Notes: generated by a model from the sequence alone, not told the origin. A stretch of DNA of 52,728 bases from Segetibacter sp. 3557_3 (GCF_004354985.1 NZ_SMSK01000027.1:1-52728), one strand, 5' to 3'. Counted from the first letter of the stretch, positions 1-8,263 are shown. Numbers and translations are program-made.

Positions 1-278
1 TGCTTTTTAACTTATCAACTTAGCACTAAAATGCTTAATATATAGAGGCGAAAACAACCAAAATATCATTTTCCTTTCAGTGGTGCAGCGTAATCTCATC
101 ATTGAAGAGTGCGACGCCCTTCCGACTGGCGCAGCCGGGCGGGCAACGATGCTTAATTAGAAACCCTGCAGTTAGGCCCAAAAAAATGTTCTTTAACGAC
201 ATTCAATGCCCAATCCGAATTCACTAATCCATTATCCGCCAAGCATACCTCAATAAACTATATCTCAATCACCCAATA
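1..278. other. Intergenic region downstream of folE
   Basis: No credible gene is visible. The stretch holds one copy of the dispersed repeat described separately (104-186) and AT-rich sequence on both sides. No obvious terminator hairpin follows folE. The neighbour to the left lies outside the window. Confidence 0.6.
104..186 (+). repeat. Dispersed intergenic repeat, copy 1 (split copy)
   Basis: The left block (GAAGAGTGCGACGC, 104-117) is separated from AACGATG (145-151) by 27 extra bases (118-144). Removing them restores the contiguous GCGACGCAACGATG seen in other copies. After CAACGATG come about 25 nt and then CCCAAAAAAA (177-186). Six further copies lie in this window. Confidence 0.65.
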
Positions 279-875
279 TCAACTAAGTTTAGCCCCAACC
301 AGTTTCAAAAATTCATTCCTGGTGGGATATTTCTCAAACTCCCCTGAAAATGCAGAAGTAGTGGTTACTGAATTTTGCTTTTGCACACCACGCATCATCA
401 TGCAGAGGTGAGAAGCTTCTATAATCACCGCTACCCCAAGTGGGTCCAGTGTATCTTTAATGGCGTCGAGGATCTGGGTTGTCAGGCGCTCCTGCACCTG
501 TAAGCGACGGCTATACACATCTACCACCCTGGCGAGCTTGCTTAACCCGGTGATCCACCCATTGGGAATGTAAGCAACATGCGCCTTACCATAAAACGGC
601 AACATATGGTGCTCACACATGCTGTAGAGTTCGATGTCTTTTACAATGATCATCTCACTGACATCTTCATGAAACTTTGCAGAATTCAGGATGGCTCTTG
701 CATCTGCCTGGTACCCCTGGGTTAAAAATTGCATTGCCTTGGCTATACGCTCGGGTGTTTTTGCAAGACCTTCCCGTTCGGGGTCTTCGCCAAGCAAAGC
801 GATACTGCTTTTGTAATTTTCCGCAAGTTGTAAGGTAATGTCCTGGTCGTACTCCTCAATTTTTCTATATGCCAT
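279..875 (-). CDS. folE: GTP cyclohydrolase I
   Basis: Converts GTP to 7,8-dihydroneopterin triphosphate, the entry step for folate and other pterins, in the cytoplasm. The 198-aa length fits the family. The zinc site is readable: Cys87 and His90 in [10 protein letters not shown] and Cys158 in SHLCMMMRG. The substrate and oligomer region [12 protein letters not shown] (120-131) is also present. It is the last gene of a leftward set behind two PTPS-like genes, with a 32-nt gap. That order suggests dihydroneopterin triphosphate is passed to the PTPS-like enzymes as well as to folate synthesis. The start is an ATG and nothing is missing. Confidence 0.97.
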   Translation of the reverse strand: MAYRKIEEYDQDITLQLAENYKSSIALLGEDPEREGLAKTPERIAKAMQFLTQGYQADARAILNSAKFHEDVSEMIIVKDIELYSMCEHHMLPFYGKAHVAYIPNGWITGLSKLARVVDVYSRRLQVQERLTTQILDAIKDTLDPLGVAVIIEASHLCMMMRGVQKQNSVTTTSAFSGEFEKYPTRNEFLKLVGAKLS

Positions 876-907
876 TGTAATCCTGTTGATCGTTGTTTAT
901 AGTAGCA

Positions 908-1321
908 TTAAAGTACCGGGTATTCCACAAAATTCCGTTCTGTTTCATACAACCTGATTTGTAAATCAAGTTTAGAATCTACTTGCTCCCGCAGAATATC
1001 GTAGATCGCGATAGCAATATTTTCTGCTGACGGATTTACTGTTTTGAATTCCACGGTATCGAGGTTTAGGTTTTTGTGATCGAAACGACTAAGCACGCTT
1101 GTTTCTATAATATCGCTTAGCAGTTTCAGATCGATAACATAACCCGTTTCAGGATCAGGCTCACCGGTTACTTTCACAATCAGTTCGTAGTTGTGACCAT
1201 GATAACTTGGGTTATTACACTTACCAAACACACGTTCATTTTGTTGAGCATCCCAGTTGGGATTATTTAGCCGGTGCGCAGCGTTGAAGTGTTCCTTTCG
1301 ATAAACCGATACCCTTTTCAT
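908..1321 (-). CDS. 6-pyruvoyl-tetrahydropterin synthase/QueD family protein (paralogue A)
   Basis: A 137-aa zinc enzyme of the PTPS/QueD superfamily, expected to act on dihydroneopterin triphosphate. Zinc ligands are His16 (FNAAHRL), His41 and His43 (HGHNY). Catalytic residues are Cys35, Asp81/His82 (FDHKNLN) and Glu126 (LYETERN). The Cys-to-HGH spacing (C-x5-HGH) is like animal PTPS rather than the shorter C-x3-HGH of typical QueD. The family therefore suggests 6-pyruvoyl-tetrahydropterin formation, but a 6-carboxy-tetrahydropterin (queuosine-type) product cannot be excluded. It lies 40 nt downstream of a paralogue and 32 nt upstream of folE. Confidence 0.88.
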   Translation of the reverse strand: MKRVSVYRKEHFNAAHRLNNPNWDAQQNERVFGKCNNPSYHGHNYELIVKVTGEPDPETGYVIDLKLLSDIIETSVLSRFDHKNLNLDTVEFKTVNPSAENIAIAIYDILREQVDSKLDLQIRLYETERNFVEYPVL

Positions 1322-1361
1322 AGCAATACTTTAAACGATGATAGTTTGATATTGTTCGGTG

Positions 1362-1769
1362 CTACCCAAAATACTCAACATAAATGCGCTGTGTTTCATA
1401 AAGTTTTACGCAATGTAGCTGAACATTGGCCGGTAGATGAGGCTGTAATTGCTGCCAGATTGCGACCGCAAGATTTTCTGTGCTGCACATTTTACCGGTT
1501 AAAAATGGCACATCAACATTCAGGTTTTTATGATCCAGTTTGTTAACAACATGTTCCTTAATAAGTCTGCTGAGCTTTTTTGCATCGAATAAAAAACCAG
1601 TATCCGGATCTATTTCACCTTTGATGGTGATGTACAGGTCAAAATTGTGGCCATGCCAGTTTTCATTGGCACATACACCAAAAACTTCGTCATTTTTTTC
1701 ACGACTCCAGGCAGGATTATAAAGTTTGTGCGCTGCATTAAAATGCTCTAGTCGCGTCAGGTAAACCAT
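1362..1769 (-). CDS. 6-pyruvoyl-tetrahydropterin synthase family protein (paralogue B)
   Basis: Second PTPS-like enzyme, 135 aa from ATG 1769. In this numbering the zinc ligands are His14, His39 and His41, with Cys33, Asp79/His80 (LDHKNLN) and Glu125 (LYETQR). The stretch LNVDVPFL and the following STENLAVAIW strongly resemble animal PTPS. A TTG 12 nt upstream (1781) is in frame, but a TAnnTTTG box at 1790-1797 would place transcription start almost on that TTG, so the ATG is preferred. First gene of the leftward pterin operon. It and its neighbour have diverged well outside the active site, suggesting separate roles. Confidence 0.88.
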   Translation of the reverse strand: MVYLTRLEHFNAAHKLYNPAWSREKNDEVFGVCANENWHGHNFDLYITIKGEIDPDTGFLFDAKKLSRLIKEHVVNKLDHKNLNVDVPFLTGKMCSTENLAVAIWQQLQPHLPANVQLHCVKLYETQRIYVEYFG

Positions 1770-1789
1770 TCGTCTATTCAAAATTTCCG

Positions 1790-1797
1790 CAAAGGTA
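1790..1797 (-). promoter_or_regulatory. Putative -7 box (TACCTTTG) of the pterin operon
   Basis: On the minus strand TACCTTTG matches the Bacteroidota -7 consensus TAnnTTTG exactly and lies 21 nt before ATG 1769. The same distance class (21-23 nt) is seen for efp and yidC. No clear TTG -33 element stands at 19-20 nt upstream. Confidence 0.55.
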
Positions 1798-1937
1798 GCA
1801 TTTGAAACGTTAAGGCCCGAAACCCTGAAGTGGCATCAGGCGACCCCTGAAACACCGCCATCAGCGAGAGAATTATAAATGATTGGTGTTTAAAGCTTCG
1901 TGTTTGTGGCGACTAATATAACTACGACTTTTGCCAC

Positions 1938-2618
1938 ATGAGAATCTTCGTGACCGCGGCAACAGCAATGGAGTTAAACACGATCAGTCAACATTTCAAG
2001 AATGCACTGGTAAACGATGTTGCAGACACTACTTGCTTCCAGGCTACCGGTATTGGCATGTTGGCTTCCTGCTTTAGCTTAACCAAACTTATCATTGAAC
2101 AATCCCCTGACCTGGTTATCCAGGTTGGCATTGCCGGTGCCTTCAAACCAGAGACCCCTATTGGTAGTGTTGTTGTTGTTGAACAGGATTGCCCCGGTGA
2201 TATCGGTGTTTATGAGAACGGCTCTTTTAATGATCTTTTTCAAATGGGACTAGACTCAGGAGACACCTTCCCGTTTACTGGCCGCATACTAAGAAATCCG
2301 TGGCTGCCGAAACTTGAGTTGCGGGGCTTAAGCAAGGTTAATGGTGTAACCATAAACGAGATCAGCACATCGCCTGAAAGAATAAATTACCTTTCCGCCA
2401 GGTACAACCCCGCTGTTGAAAGTATGGAGGGCGCAGCTTTACACTATACTTGTCTTCAAACAAATACCCCTTTCCTGCAGTTTAGAAGTGTGAGTAACCT
2501 GGTGGGGGAACGCAATAAAAAGCACTGGAATATCCCCCTTGCGTTACGCAATCTCGCAGAACAAGTTATTCTCTTCCTGGAACAGCTGGATCAAACTAAT
2601 TTAAAAACACTGTCATGA
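1938..2618 (+). CDS. mqnB: Futalosine hydrolase
   Basis: Cleaves futalosine (releasing hypoxanthine) in the futalosine route to menaquinone. The 226-aa protein has the nucleoside-phosphorylase/hydrolase fold, with QVGIAGAF (about 122-129), a purine-binding segment and the nucleoside-binding ESMEGAALHY (about 160-169). Its last four bases ATGA overlap the start of mqnD, so the two are translationally coupled and the pathway assignment is mutual. The start ATG lies five bases after GACTTTTG, a one-mismatch -7 box, so the transcript could be nearly leaderless. Confidence 0.93.
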   Translation: MRIFVTAATAMELNTISQHFKNALVNDVADTTCFQATGIGMLASCFSLTKLIIEQSPDLVIQVGIAGAFKPETPIGSVVVVEQDCPGDIGVYENGSFNDLFQMGLDSGDTFPFTGRILRNPWLPKLELRGLSKVNGVTINEISTSPERINYLSARYNPAVESMEGAALHYTCLQTNTPFLQFRSVSNLVGERNKKHWNIPLALRNLAEQVILFLEQLDQTNLKTLS

Positions 2619-3457
2619 AACTAACACTTGGGTTCAGCCCTTGTCCTAATGATACCTTCATCTTTGACGCACTGGTAAATAACGGGATCGATACAGGCGA
2701 CCTTGAGTTCGAAGTGTACATGGAGGATGTTCAAACGCTTAACGGGTGGGCACGTATTGGAAAATTGGACGTTTCCAAAATCAGCTATGGGGTATTGCCG
2801 CTCGTATTATCAAGCTACAGGGTCCTGAACAGTGGCGGCGCACTCGGGCAAGGAGTTGGACCACTGCTTATCGCCCGCTCGGAAATCCCCCGGTTAAATG
2901 ACCACATCAACGAACTTACCGTTGCTATACCCGGCGAAAATACGACTGCCCACATGCTGTTTTCAAGAGCGTTTCCGGCTGCAGCAAAGAAACGGTTTTT
3001 GGTTTTCAACGAAGTAGAAGATGCGGTGCTAAACGGTGATGTAGATGCAGGCGTAATCATACATGAAAACCGTTTTACCTACCATGAGAGAGGGTTGGTT
3101 AAACTCCTGGATCTTGGAGCGTTTTGGGAAACTGAAACAGGTTTACCCATTCCCCTGGGTGGGATTGTGATTAGAAAAGAACTGCCGGAGGCTATTCAGC
3201 AACGCGTCGACAGCCTCATTCAACTTAGTCTTGCAGGTTCTTTCCGCAATTACCCGGAACTCAGTGCGTTTATACAGCGCCATTCGCAGGAAATGAGCAC
3301 CGACGTAATGCGCAAGCACATCGACCTTTATGTAAATGATTTTTCGATGTCCCTGGGTGAAAAAGGAAAACTTGCCGTCATTAAAGTATTGGAAACCTTT
3401 CGACATCCTGTAGATATGAACATCTTTGTTCCCAACGGTATTGGCCAGCAGGGTTGA
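2615..3457 (+). CDS. mqnD: 1,4-dihydroxy-6-naphthoate synthase
   Basis: Converts cyclic de-hypoxanthinyl futalosine to 1,4-dihydroxy-6-naphthoate, a late dedicated step of the futalosine menaquinone pathway. The 280-aa protein has the family's periplasmic-binding-protein-like fold. The N-terminal LGFSPCPNDTFIFDAL is characteristic, followed by the SKISYGVLPL segment and GALGQGVGPLL (about 75-85). It overlaps mqnB by four bases. Other pathway genes (mqnA, mqnC, mqnE) are not in the window. Downstream is a convergent photolyase gene with a dispersed repeat between them. Confidence 0.95.
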   Translation: MKLTLGFSPCPNDTFIFDALVNNGIDTGDLEFEVYMEDVQTLNGWARIGKLDVSKISYGVLPLVLSSYRVLNSGGALGQGVGPLLIARSEIPRLNDHINELTVAIPGENTTAHMLFSRAFPAAAKKRFLVFNEVEDAVLNGDVDAGVIIHENRFTYHERGLVKLLDLGAFWETETGLPIPLGGIVIRKELPEAIQQRVDSLIQLSLAGSFRNYPELSAFIQRHSQEMSTDVMRKHIDLYVNDFSMSLGEKGKLAVIKVLETFRHPVDMNIFVPNGIGQQG

Positions 3458-3612
3458 TTTTTCTTTGCGCTATAGTTTCGCCTAATTGTAGCCTAACCTT
3501 AAGAATTATTTGAATGACCCTTGGTAGTTTCTAAAGTGGAATTACCTCGTGCCGTTTTGCAAGGCTTCATCCATTGAACGAATAGATTTGCATTGCCGGG
3601 CAACGGTATGCG

Positions 3613-3671
3613 GTACAAGTGAGTGACACAACGATGATGAGCAGAATTCCACCCGCCGGTCAACAAAAAAA
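3613..3671 (+). repeat. Dispersed intergenic repeat, copy 2
   Basis: Left block reads AAGTGAGTGACACAACGATG (3617-3636), and 3613-3636 is identical over 24 bases to the reverse complement of 26022-26045. A spacer containing GCCGGT follows, then CAACAAAAAAA. It lies between the convergent mqnD and photolyase genes. Confidence 0.75.
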
Positions 3672-3707
3672 CTTTTGATAACGGCACCTGGACAGCAGGC
3701 CAAAGCG

Positions 3708-5018
3708 CTATGGGTTTAAGGCTTTTGCATAAACCTCAAGTGCACGCTTTCGCGCAAATTCGTGTTGTACGATAGGCCTGGGATAGGTAAACTCTTCAAA
3801 CTCAGGCACCCATTTTCTTACATATTCCAGGGCTTTATCGAATTTTTGCGTTTGTAAAGAGGGATTGAACACCCTGAAATACGGCGCAGCATCGCAGCCA
3901 CATCCTGCGGCCCACTGCCAACCTCCGTTATTCGAAGCAAGATCGTAGTCAAGGAGTTTTGCGGCAAAATAAGCTTCGCCCCAACGCCAGTCGATAAGGA
4001 GGTGTTTCGTGAGGAATGAAGCTACTACCATGCGAACCCGGTTGTGCATAAACCCGGTTGCGTTGAGTTCGCGCATGCCCGCATCTACGATTGGATAACC
4101 AGTTTGTCCGTCGCACCATTTTTTAAACTCTTCCTCATTATTTCTCCATTGTATGTGTTCATACTGCGGCTTAAAGGCAGCTCCTTTACCGAGTTGCGGG
4201 AAATGGCACAGTATCATTTGGTAAAAGTCGCGCCAGATGAGTTCGCCAAGATAGGTATCGTTTATAGACCTGGCGACACGCGCTACTTTGCGAATACTCA
4301 CTGTTCCAAATCGAAAATGTACCCCGAGTCTTGATGTACCGGTATCATTGCCGGGAAAGTCCCGGGTGTCGTGATATTTTGAAATGATGTCGTCGCGGAG
4401 TTGTTTAGCCGGGAAGGACTTTGAAACTGCTTTAAAGCCCATCGACTCAAGTGTAGGAATAGGGTTCGGCGAAGTTTGATAATAATATTGCTGGTATTTC
4501 TTAACAGGGTAAGCGCTTAGGTAAAAATCGTTAAGCTTAGCTTTCCAGCGTTTGCTATAAGGCGTAAAAACGGTATATGGTGTACCATTGTCTTTCATTA
4601 CCTCATTGCACTCAAAGATTACCTGGTCTTTGTAGGTTTTAAAAGCAATCCCTTTTTCGGAGAGCTGCGTTTTTATCTCCTGGTCGCGTTCCAGCCCATA
4701 GGGCTCATAGTCTCGATTGGTAAATACCGCTTCCACCTCATACCTGCTCGTGATGGTTTCGAAAACCTCTTTTGGAAAACCGTAGTATACTTCCATTGAA
4801 CTGTTCAAGCCTTGCAGGTATTGTTGCATCTCCACGACAGCCGAGTGAATAAACTCTACCCTTCGATCAGTTTTGTCGTCCAATTTGTCGAGGATCGCAC
4901 GGTCGAATATGAAAACCGGTATAACCGGCAACTGGCTCTTTAAAGCATGGTACAATGCGGCATTATCTTCAAGCCTGAGATCGCGGCGGAACCACATTAT
5001 ATTAACGTGCGCTTTCAA
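3708..5018 (-). CDS. phrB: Deoxyribodipyrimidine photolyase (cryptochrome/photolyase family)
   Basis: Light-dependent repair of cyclobutane pyrimidine dimers is the likely role. The 436-aa protein has an N-terminal alpha/beta antenna domain starting WFRRDLRLEDN and a C-terminal FAD domain. The FAD domain shows TSRLGVHFRFGTVS, WRDFYQMIL, HNRVRM and the NNGGWQWAAGCGCDAAPYFRVFNP region. The DNA-binding surface residues look like a class I CPD photolyase; a cryptochrome or 6-4 function is less likely. The start is a TTG (5018), because an in-frame stop lies just upstream and the next ATG (4997) would remove most of the first beta strand. Confidence 0.93.
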   Translation of the reverse strand: MKAHVNIMWFRRDLRLEDNAALYHALKSQLPVIPVFIFDRAILDKLDDKTDRRVEFIHSAVVEMQQYLQGLNSSMEVYYGFPKEVFETITSRYEVEAVFTNRDYEPYGLERDQEIKTQLSEKGIAFKTYKDQVIFECNEVMKDNGTPYTVFTPYSKRWKAKLNDFYLSAYPVKKYQQYYYQTSPNPIPTLESMGFKAVSKSFPAKQLRDDIISKYHDTRDFPGNDTGTSRLGVHFRFGTVSIRKVARVARSINDTYLGELIWRDFYQMILCHFPQLGKGAAFKPQYEHIQWRNNEEEFKKWCDGQTGYPIVDAGMRELNATGFMHNRVRMVVASFLTKHLLIDWRWGEAYFAAKLLDYDLASNNGGWQWAAGCGCDAAPYFRVFNPSLQTQKFDKALEYVRKWVPEFEEFTYPRPIVQHEFARKRALEVYAKALNP

Positions 5019-5057
5019 ATTCGATTTTTAGTTTAAACACGGTTGCACAAAAAATGT

Positions 5058-5903
5058 TCAGGCGGAAAAGAGTGGCTTGATAAACCGGGAATAGATCGTG
5101 GATGTAACAGCCCGTTCATATTTTGTTCCGGCAGCCTCGGCGACCCACCTGATACCTGAAATTGCATTTGTAACAAAGACCTCTGAAGCCCTTTGCAGAT
5201 CTTCGGGGGTAATTGACTTTTCCTCGTACGCAATGTTCTCAGCCCGGAACTTTTCAAGCAGGTATTTACGCATTACCCCGCTTATGGGACCATCGCTGAT
5301 TGGAGGAGTTAGCCAAACCCCATTGATCAGCACAAACACATTTGCTATGGTTGCATCGGCTATGTTGCCGTATGGGTTCAACAACAGGCAGTCGTTAAAC
5401 CGCTGCTCTTTTGCGTACAGGGCAGCCATCACATAAGGTAAGAAGTTGTTGGACTTAAGCATCGAAAATTGATCCGCCACTTTCATGGCTTCCCGGTAAA
5501 TTCCCAGGACTAACCCATTTTCGTTTAAACGGGGGATTGCTGCATCTAATGTCCAGGTTTGAATGAGGTAGTTCGCCCTAAGATTTGGAGCATCGTACAG
5601 GCCACCATCTCCCCGGTAAACGGTTAAGCGTACCCGGGCTAATTTTTGCCTGTTTTTTTCTGCCAGGGCAGATACCTGTTCACACAGCGCCGCGTGACTC
5701 ATGCTTTTAGGCACGTCGAACCTGAGCCTTGAAAGAGAAGAAAACAACCGGTCGAAGTGTAATTCTTCCAGCATGATTTTGCCGCCTTTCACCCGCATGG
5801 TTTCGAAGCAACCATCTCCATAACGAAATGAACGGTTATCTATCGTGATGTTCACGTCGTTTGGTGACCTGAACACCCCATTACTTATTACGAAGTCAGC
5901 CAT
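5058..5903 (-). CDS. PLP-dependent aminotransferase class IV
   Basis: Fold-type IV PLP enzyme, 281 aa from ATG 5903; a TTG 12 nt upstream is also in frame. The catalytic Lys150 lies in MLKSNNFLPYV. The phosphate and carboxylate region is LNPYGNIADATIANVF, and an N-terminal RYGDGCFETMR is also seen. The family covers branched-chain aminotransferase, D-amino-acid transaminase and 4-amino-4-deoxychorismate lyase (PabC). The RYGDGCFET start and LKSNN context favour a PabC-like lyase, which would fit a folate role, but the substrate is not certain. It is 39 nt upstream of the photolyase on the same strand. Confidence 0.85.
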   Translation of the reverse strand: MADFVISNGVFRSPNDVNITIDNRSFRYGDGCFETMRVKGGKIMLEELHFDRLFSSLSRLRFDVPKSMSHAALCEQVSALAEKNRQKLARVRLTVYRGDGGLYDAPNLRANYLIQTWTLDAAIPRLNENGLVLGIYREAMKVADQFSMLKSNNFLPYVMAALYAKEQRFNDCLLLNPYGNIADATIANVFVLINGVWLTPPISDGPISGVMRKYLLEKFRAENIAYEEKSITPEDLQRASEVFVTNAISGIRWVAEAAGTKYERAVTSTIYSRFIKPLFSA

Positions 5904-5912
5904 AACCTGTAC

Positions 5913-5937
5913 CAATAAAAATCCCGGCAGTGCCGGG
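5913..5937 (-). terminator. Intrinsic terminator after the 5961-6629 regulator
   Basis: On the minus strand CCCGGC-ACT-GCCGGG (5923-5937) is followed by ATTTTTATT. It separates the response regulator from the aminotransferase gene. Confidence 0.75.
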
Positions 5938-5960
5938 AATGATTAATAGTTTTCTGCCAA

Positions 5961-6629
5961 CTACGCGTGCAATATTCCTTTTTTAACTGCGTACAGTATT
6001 AAACCTGCGGTACTTTTCGAGCCGGTTTTAACTTTCAAACGATCGCGGATTGCCTCGACAGTTCTGGGACTGATGTCGACGATTTCCGCTATCTCCCTGG
6101 TACTTTTTTCTTCGCACATTAGTTTTAGAACCAGTGTTTCCTTTTCGCTTAGTTCCGTTTCTTCCAGGTGAGGAACTTCATGTAACCTTCTCGAGCGTAG
6201 CCCGTTGAGCATAGCCTTGTTGGTATATTCATTAAAAAAGAATTCGTTGCTATATACTGAAAGTATGGCTTCGTGAATGGTTTCGCTATCGCTGTTTTTA
6301 ATTAGGTAACTGTTGGCCCCGATCTCCATAAGTTTACTGATCATGCTGATCTCATCATGCATGGTCAGCATGATTATCTTCACGTCGGGTAACAGCTTTT
6401 TTACTTCCGGCAGGGTTGCTATTCCATCCATTACCGGCATTTGGATGTCGAGCAGTATCACATCCGGGTGCAGGAACGTAAGCAGGCTAAGCAATTCCAT
6501 CCCATTCTCTGCTTCACCGAGGAATTCGATATCAGGATAATGGGCGAGCGAAGTTTTTACCCCGGTTCTGAACAATGCATGATCATCGGTAATCAGCACC
6601 TTAATCCGCCCGTTATGATGTGTTTGCAT
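5961..6629 (-). CDS. NarL/LuxR-type response regulator (RR-A)
   Basis: 222-aa two-domain transcription factor. The receiver domain (about 9-127) has acidic pair Asp15/Asp16, phospho-acceptor Asp61 (VILLDIQMP) and conserved Lys111 in YLIKNS. The C-terminal LuxR helix-turn-helix (about 158-215) contains LSEKETLVLKLM and STREIAEIVDISPRTVEAIRDRL. It ends with a terminator and is alone in its transcription unit. No kinase gene is adjacent on its strand; the only kinase nearby is at 8958-9791. It resembles RR-B and RR-C in the cluster along its whole length. Confidence 0.93.
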   Translation of the reverse strand: MQTHHNGRIKVLITDDHALFRTGVKTSLAHYPDIEFLGEAENGMELLSLLTFLHPDVILLDIQMPVMDGIATLPEVKKLLPDVKIIMLTMHDEISMISKLMEIGANSYLIKNSDSETIHEAILSVYSNEFFFNEYTNKAMLNGLRSRRLHEVPHLEETELSEKETLVLKLMCEEKSTREIAEIVDISPRTVEAIRDRLKVKTGSKSTAGLILYAVKKGILHA

Positions 6630-6787
6630 TAAATATGGATTATAGCCTAAAATTAAAACTTAGTGCGATAGCAGGGCAATAATTATTAACCGTAACCAGG
6701 GCTGGAGCCAATCGTCTTTAACTGAATGGCAGCGTTGGTTCCATACCGATGTCCGGCACCGTTGTACCAACTGCCTCACGCTTAATA

Positions 6788-7447
6788 CTACTGGAGCAAT
6801 TTGTTCCGCATTGCATACATGACCAATCCTGCAATGGTTTTGGCGCCAACTTTCAGCTTCATACTCTGGCGGATCGTCTCTACGGTACGAGGGCTCAGAA
6901 AAACATCTTCAGATATTTCTTCAGTTGTTTTGTCTTCACTGATGAGCTTGAGGATCTTGAGTTCCTTTTCATTGAACTTCACCGTATTAGGATAGAGTTT
7001 TCTAACGGTCCGATGATTTTGTAATTTGAGCAGAACTGCTGCATTAACCAGGTCGTTGAAGTAGAATTCATCACTCATGCAGGTGATGATGGCTTTATAA
7101 ATTTCGTCGGGATCAGCTGTTTTTGCCAGGTAGGCGTTTGCCCCAAGCTCCATCATCTTGGTAATAATCTCATTATCGTCGTACATACTCAGGACGATAA
7201 TTTTCAATTCCTCATAGTCTTTCCTGATAATCTGGATGGCATTGATTCCATCGATTTCCGGCATCCGGATATCGAGGATCAGTACGTCCGGTACTTTATC
7301 GCGTAATTTATTAAGTAAGTCTTTTCCGTCTTGTGCCTCCCACAAAATCTTTAAGCAATCACGATTCTTCAGGGACATCTTGATTCCATCTCTGAAGATC
7401 TTATGATCATCTGCCAAAGCCAGGTTTATTGGTTTGTCATCGGTCAT
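6788..7447 (-). CDS. NarL/LuxR-type response regulator (RR-B)
   Basis: 219-aa regulator starting at ATG 7447 (MTDDKPINLALADDH); a longer reading frame upstream has no family support. The receiver has Asp13/Asp14, phospho-acceptor Asp59 (LILDIRMP) and a Lys in YLAKTAD. The HTH carries FNEKELKILKLI and TEEISEDVFLSPRTVETIRQSM. The tail IAGLVMYAMRNKLL matches that of RR-A and RR-C. It faces leftward, divergent from the 7789-10469 genes. The shared 341-nt upstream region holds a 24-bp dyad (7619-7642) that could serve both directions. Confidence 0.92.
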   Translation of the reverse strand: MTDDKPINLALADDHKIFRDGIKMSLKNRDCLKILWEAQDGKDLLNKLRDKVPDVLILDIRMPEIDGINAIQIIRKDYEELKIIVLSMYDDNEIITKMMELGANAYLAKTADPDEIYKAIITCMSDEFYFNDLVNAAVLLKLQNHRTVRKLYPNTVKFNEKELKILKLISEDKTTEEISEDVFLSPRTVETIRQSMKLKVGAKTIAGLVMYAMRNKLLQ

Positions 7448-7788
7448 TCGAAAATGCTTCTGCGTTTTAGGCGGAAAATTACGGTCAAACTTCGCGGGGT
7501 ACAAAGTGCCCAGCAATTTTTCCAGCTTCTGCAATACAATCAAACTGATAGCGTTGACTTACACCCCGCCACGCAACCACCGTAAAATTACGTTTCAATA
7601 AAGGGTTTTTACTATATTTTGATGTTAGCATTATAACATCAATTTGCTGAAAGCTTTTACCAGCTTGATTTTCAACCAAAGTAAACATCTTTTACGGACA
7701 ATCACCTGTTGTGCATAAGATTGTTATTCGTCACTTTTGGTCACGAAGTTTCAAAATTCTATCATTAACCTCATTTAAACTCTTCATT
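7448..7788. other. Divergent intergenic region with operator-like dyad
   Basis: No supported gene. It is AT-rich toward the middle and holds the perfect dyad at 7619-7642 listed separately. GCGGGGT (7494-7500) and ACCCCGC (7563-7569) form a looser inverted pair. It should contain the promoters of RR-B and of the small Cys protein gene. Confidence 0.55.
7619..7642. promoter_or_regulatory. 24-bp inverted repeat, candidate operator
   Basis: TTGATGTTA-N6-TAACATCAA is a perfect 9+9 dyad in the divergent region between RR-B and the 7789 gene. Its size and symmetry fit a dimeric HTH regulator. One of the three local LuxR-type regulators is a reasonable but untested candidate. Confidence 0.5.
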
Positions 7789-8205
7789 ATGAACACAGAA
7801 CTCATTGTCGTAAAGGGCAAAGTAATTGAACAAGCAAAACACTTCACGGCTGAAATCGGGGAAGATATCGGTTACGAGGCGGGCGCAAAGATGATCAAAC
7901 GCTACTTCGATGAAAACAATGATGATGTTTTAGCATTTTTCATGGGTCGAAATATGATTGAGTCGATTCTTGCACAACCAGGTGTTGTTGGGATCAGGAT
8001 GTTTAACGGCATAAATGACATGGGCATAAAGCAGATCGTTTTGGTTGGTGTAGATAGCAAAGGCAACAACATACTTCATTACACCACTGTGAATCCTGCA
8101 GGCCAACTTGTAAAAAACAAAGGTATTGTTGCCGACCGCGCTAAAATGTGCCCTCCATATTGCGGGGATTCCGACACACCGTCTGACGATCCATCCTGGT
8201 ATTAG
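7789..8205 (+). CDS. Small protein of unknown function with CPPYCG tail
   Basis: 138 aa from ATG 7789 (MNTELIVVKGK); the frame is open further upstream but no family-like sequence is there. I do not recognise the family with certainty. No signal peptide or TM segment is seen. The body is an alpha/beta-like mix (GEDIGYEAGAKMIKRYF, GVVGIRMFNGIND, IKQIVLVGVDSKGNNIL). The C-terminus carries MCPPYCGDSDTPSDDPSWY, a C-P-P-Y-C pair that could bind metal or form a disulfide. It is first in the rightward cluster with a multi-TM protein, a kinase and a regulator, which suggests a signalling accessory role. Confidence 0.7.
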   Translation: MNTELIVVKGKVIEQAKHFTAEIGEDIGYEAGAKMIKRYFDENNDDVLAFFMGRNMIESILAQPGVVGIRMFNGINDMGIKQIVLVGVDSKGNNILHYTTVNPAGQLVKNKGIVADRAKMCPPYCGDSDTPSDDPSWY

Positions 8206-8255
8206 TATTTGGGAGTGCGTTCATTTTCAGTATAGCAGGATCAGATTTAACTGCC

Positions 8256-8263
8256 TATATTTG
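8256..8263 (+). promoter_or_regulatory. Putative -7 box (TATATTTG) before the multi-TM gene
   Basis: TATATTTG matches TAnnTTTG exactly, 18 nt before a CTG (8281) that is in frame with the membrane protein. No convincing -33 element is visible, so this is tentative. Confidence 0.35.

Noticed and set aside
3499-3687. Leftward open frame of 62 codons between mqnD and the photolyase
   Set aside because: It runs through a copy of the dispersed repeat and has no protein-like features.
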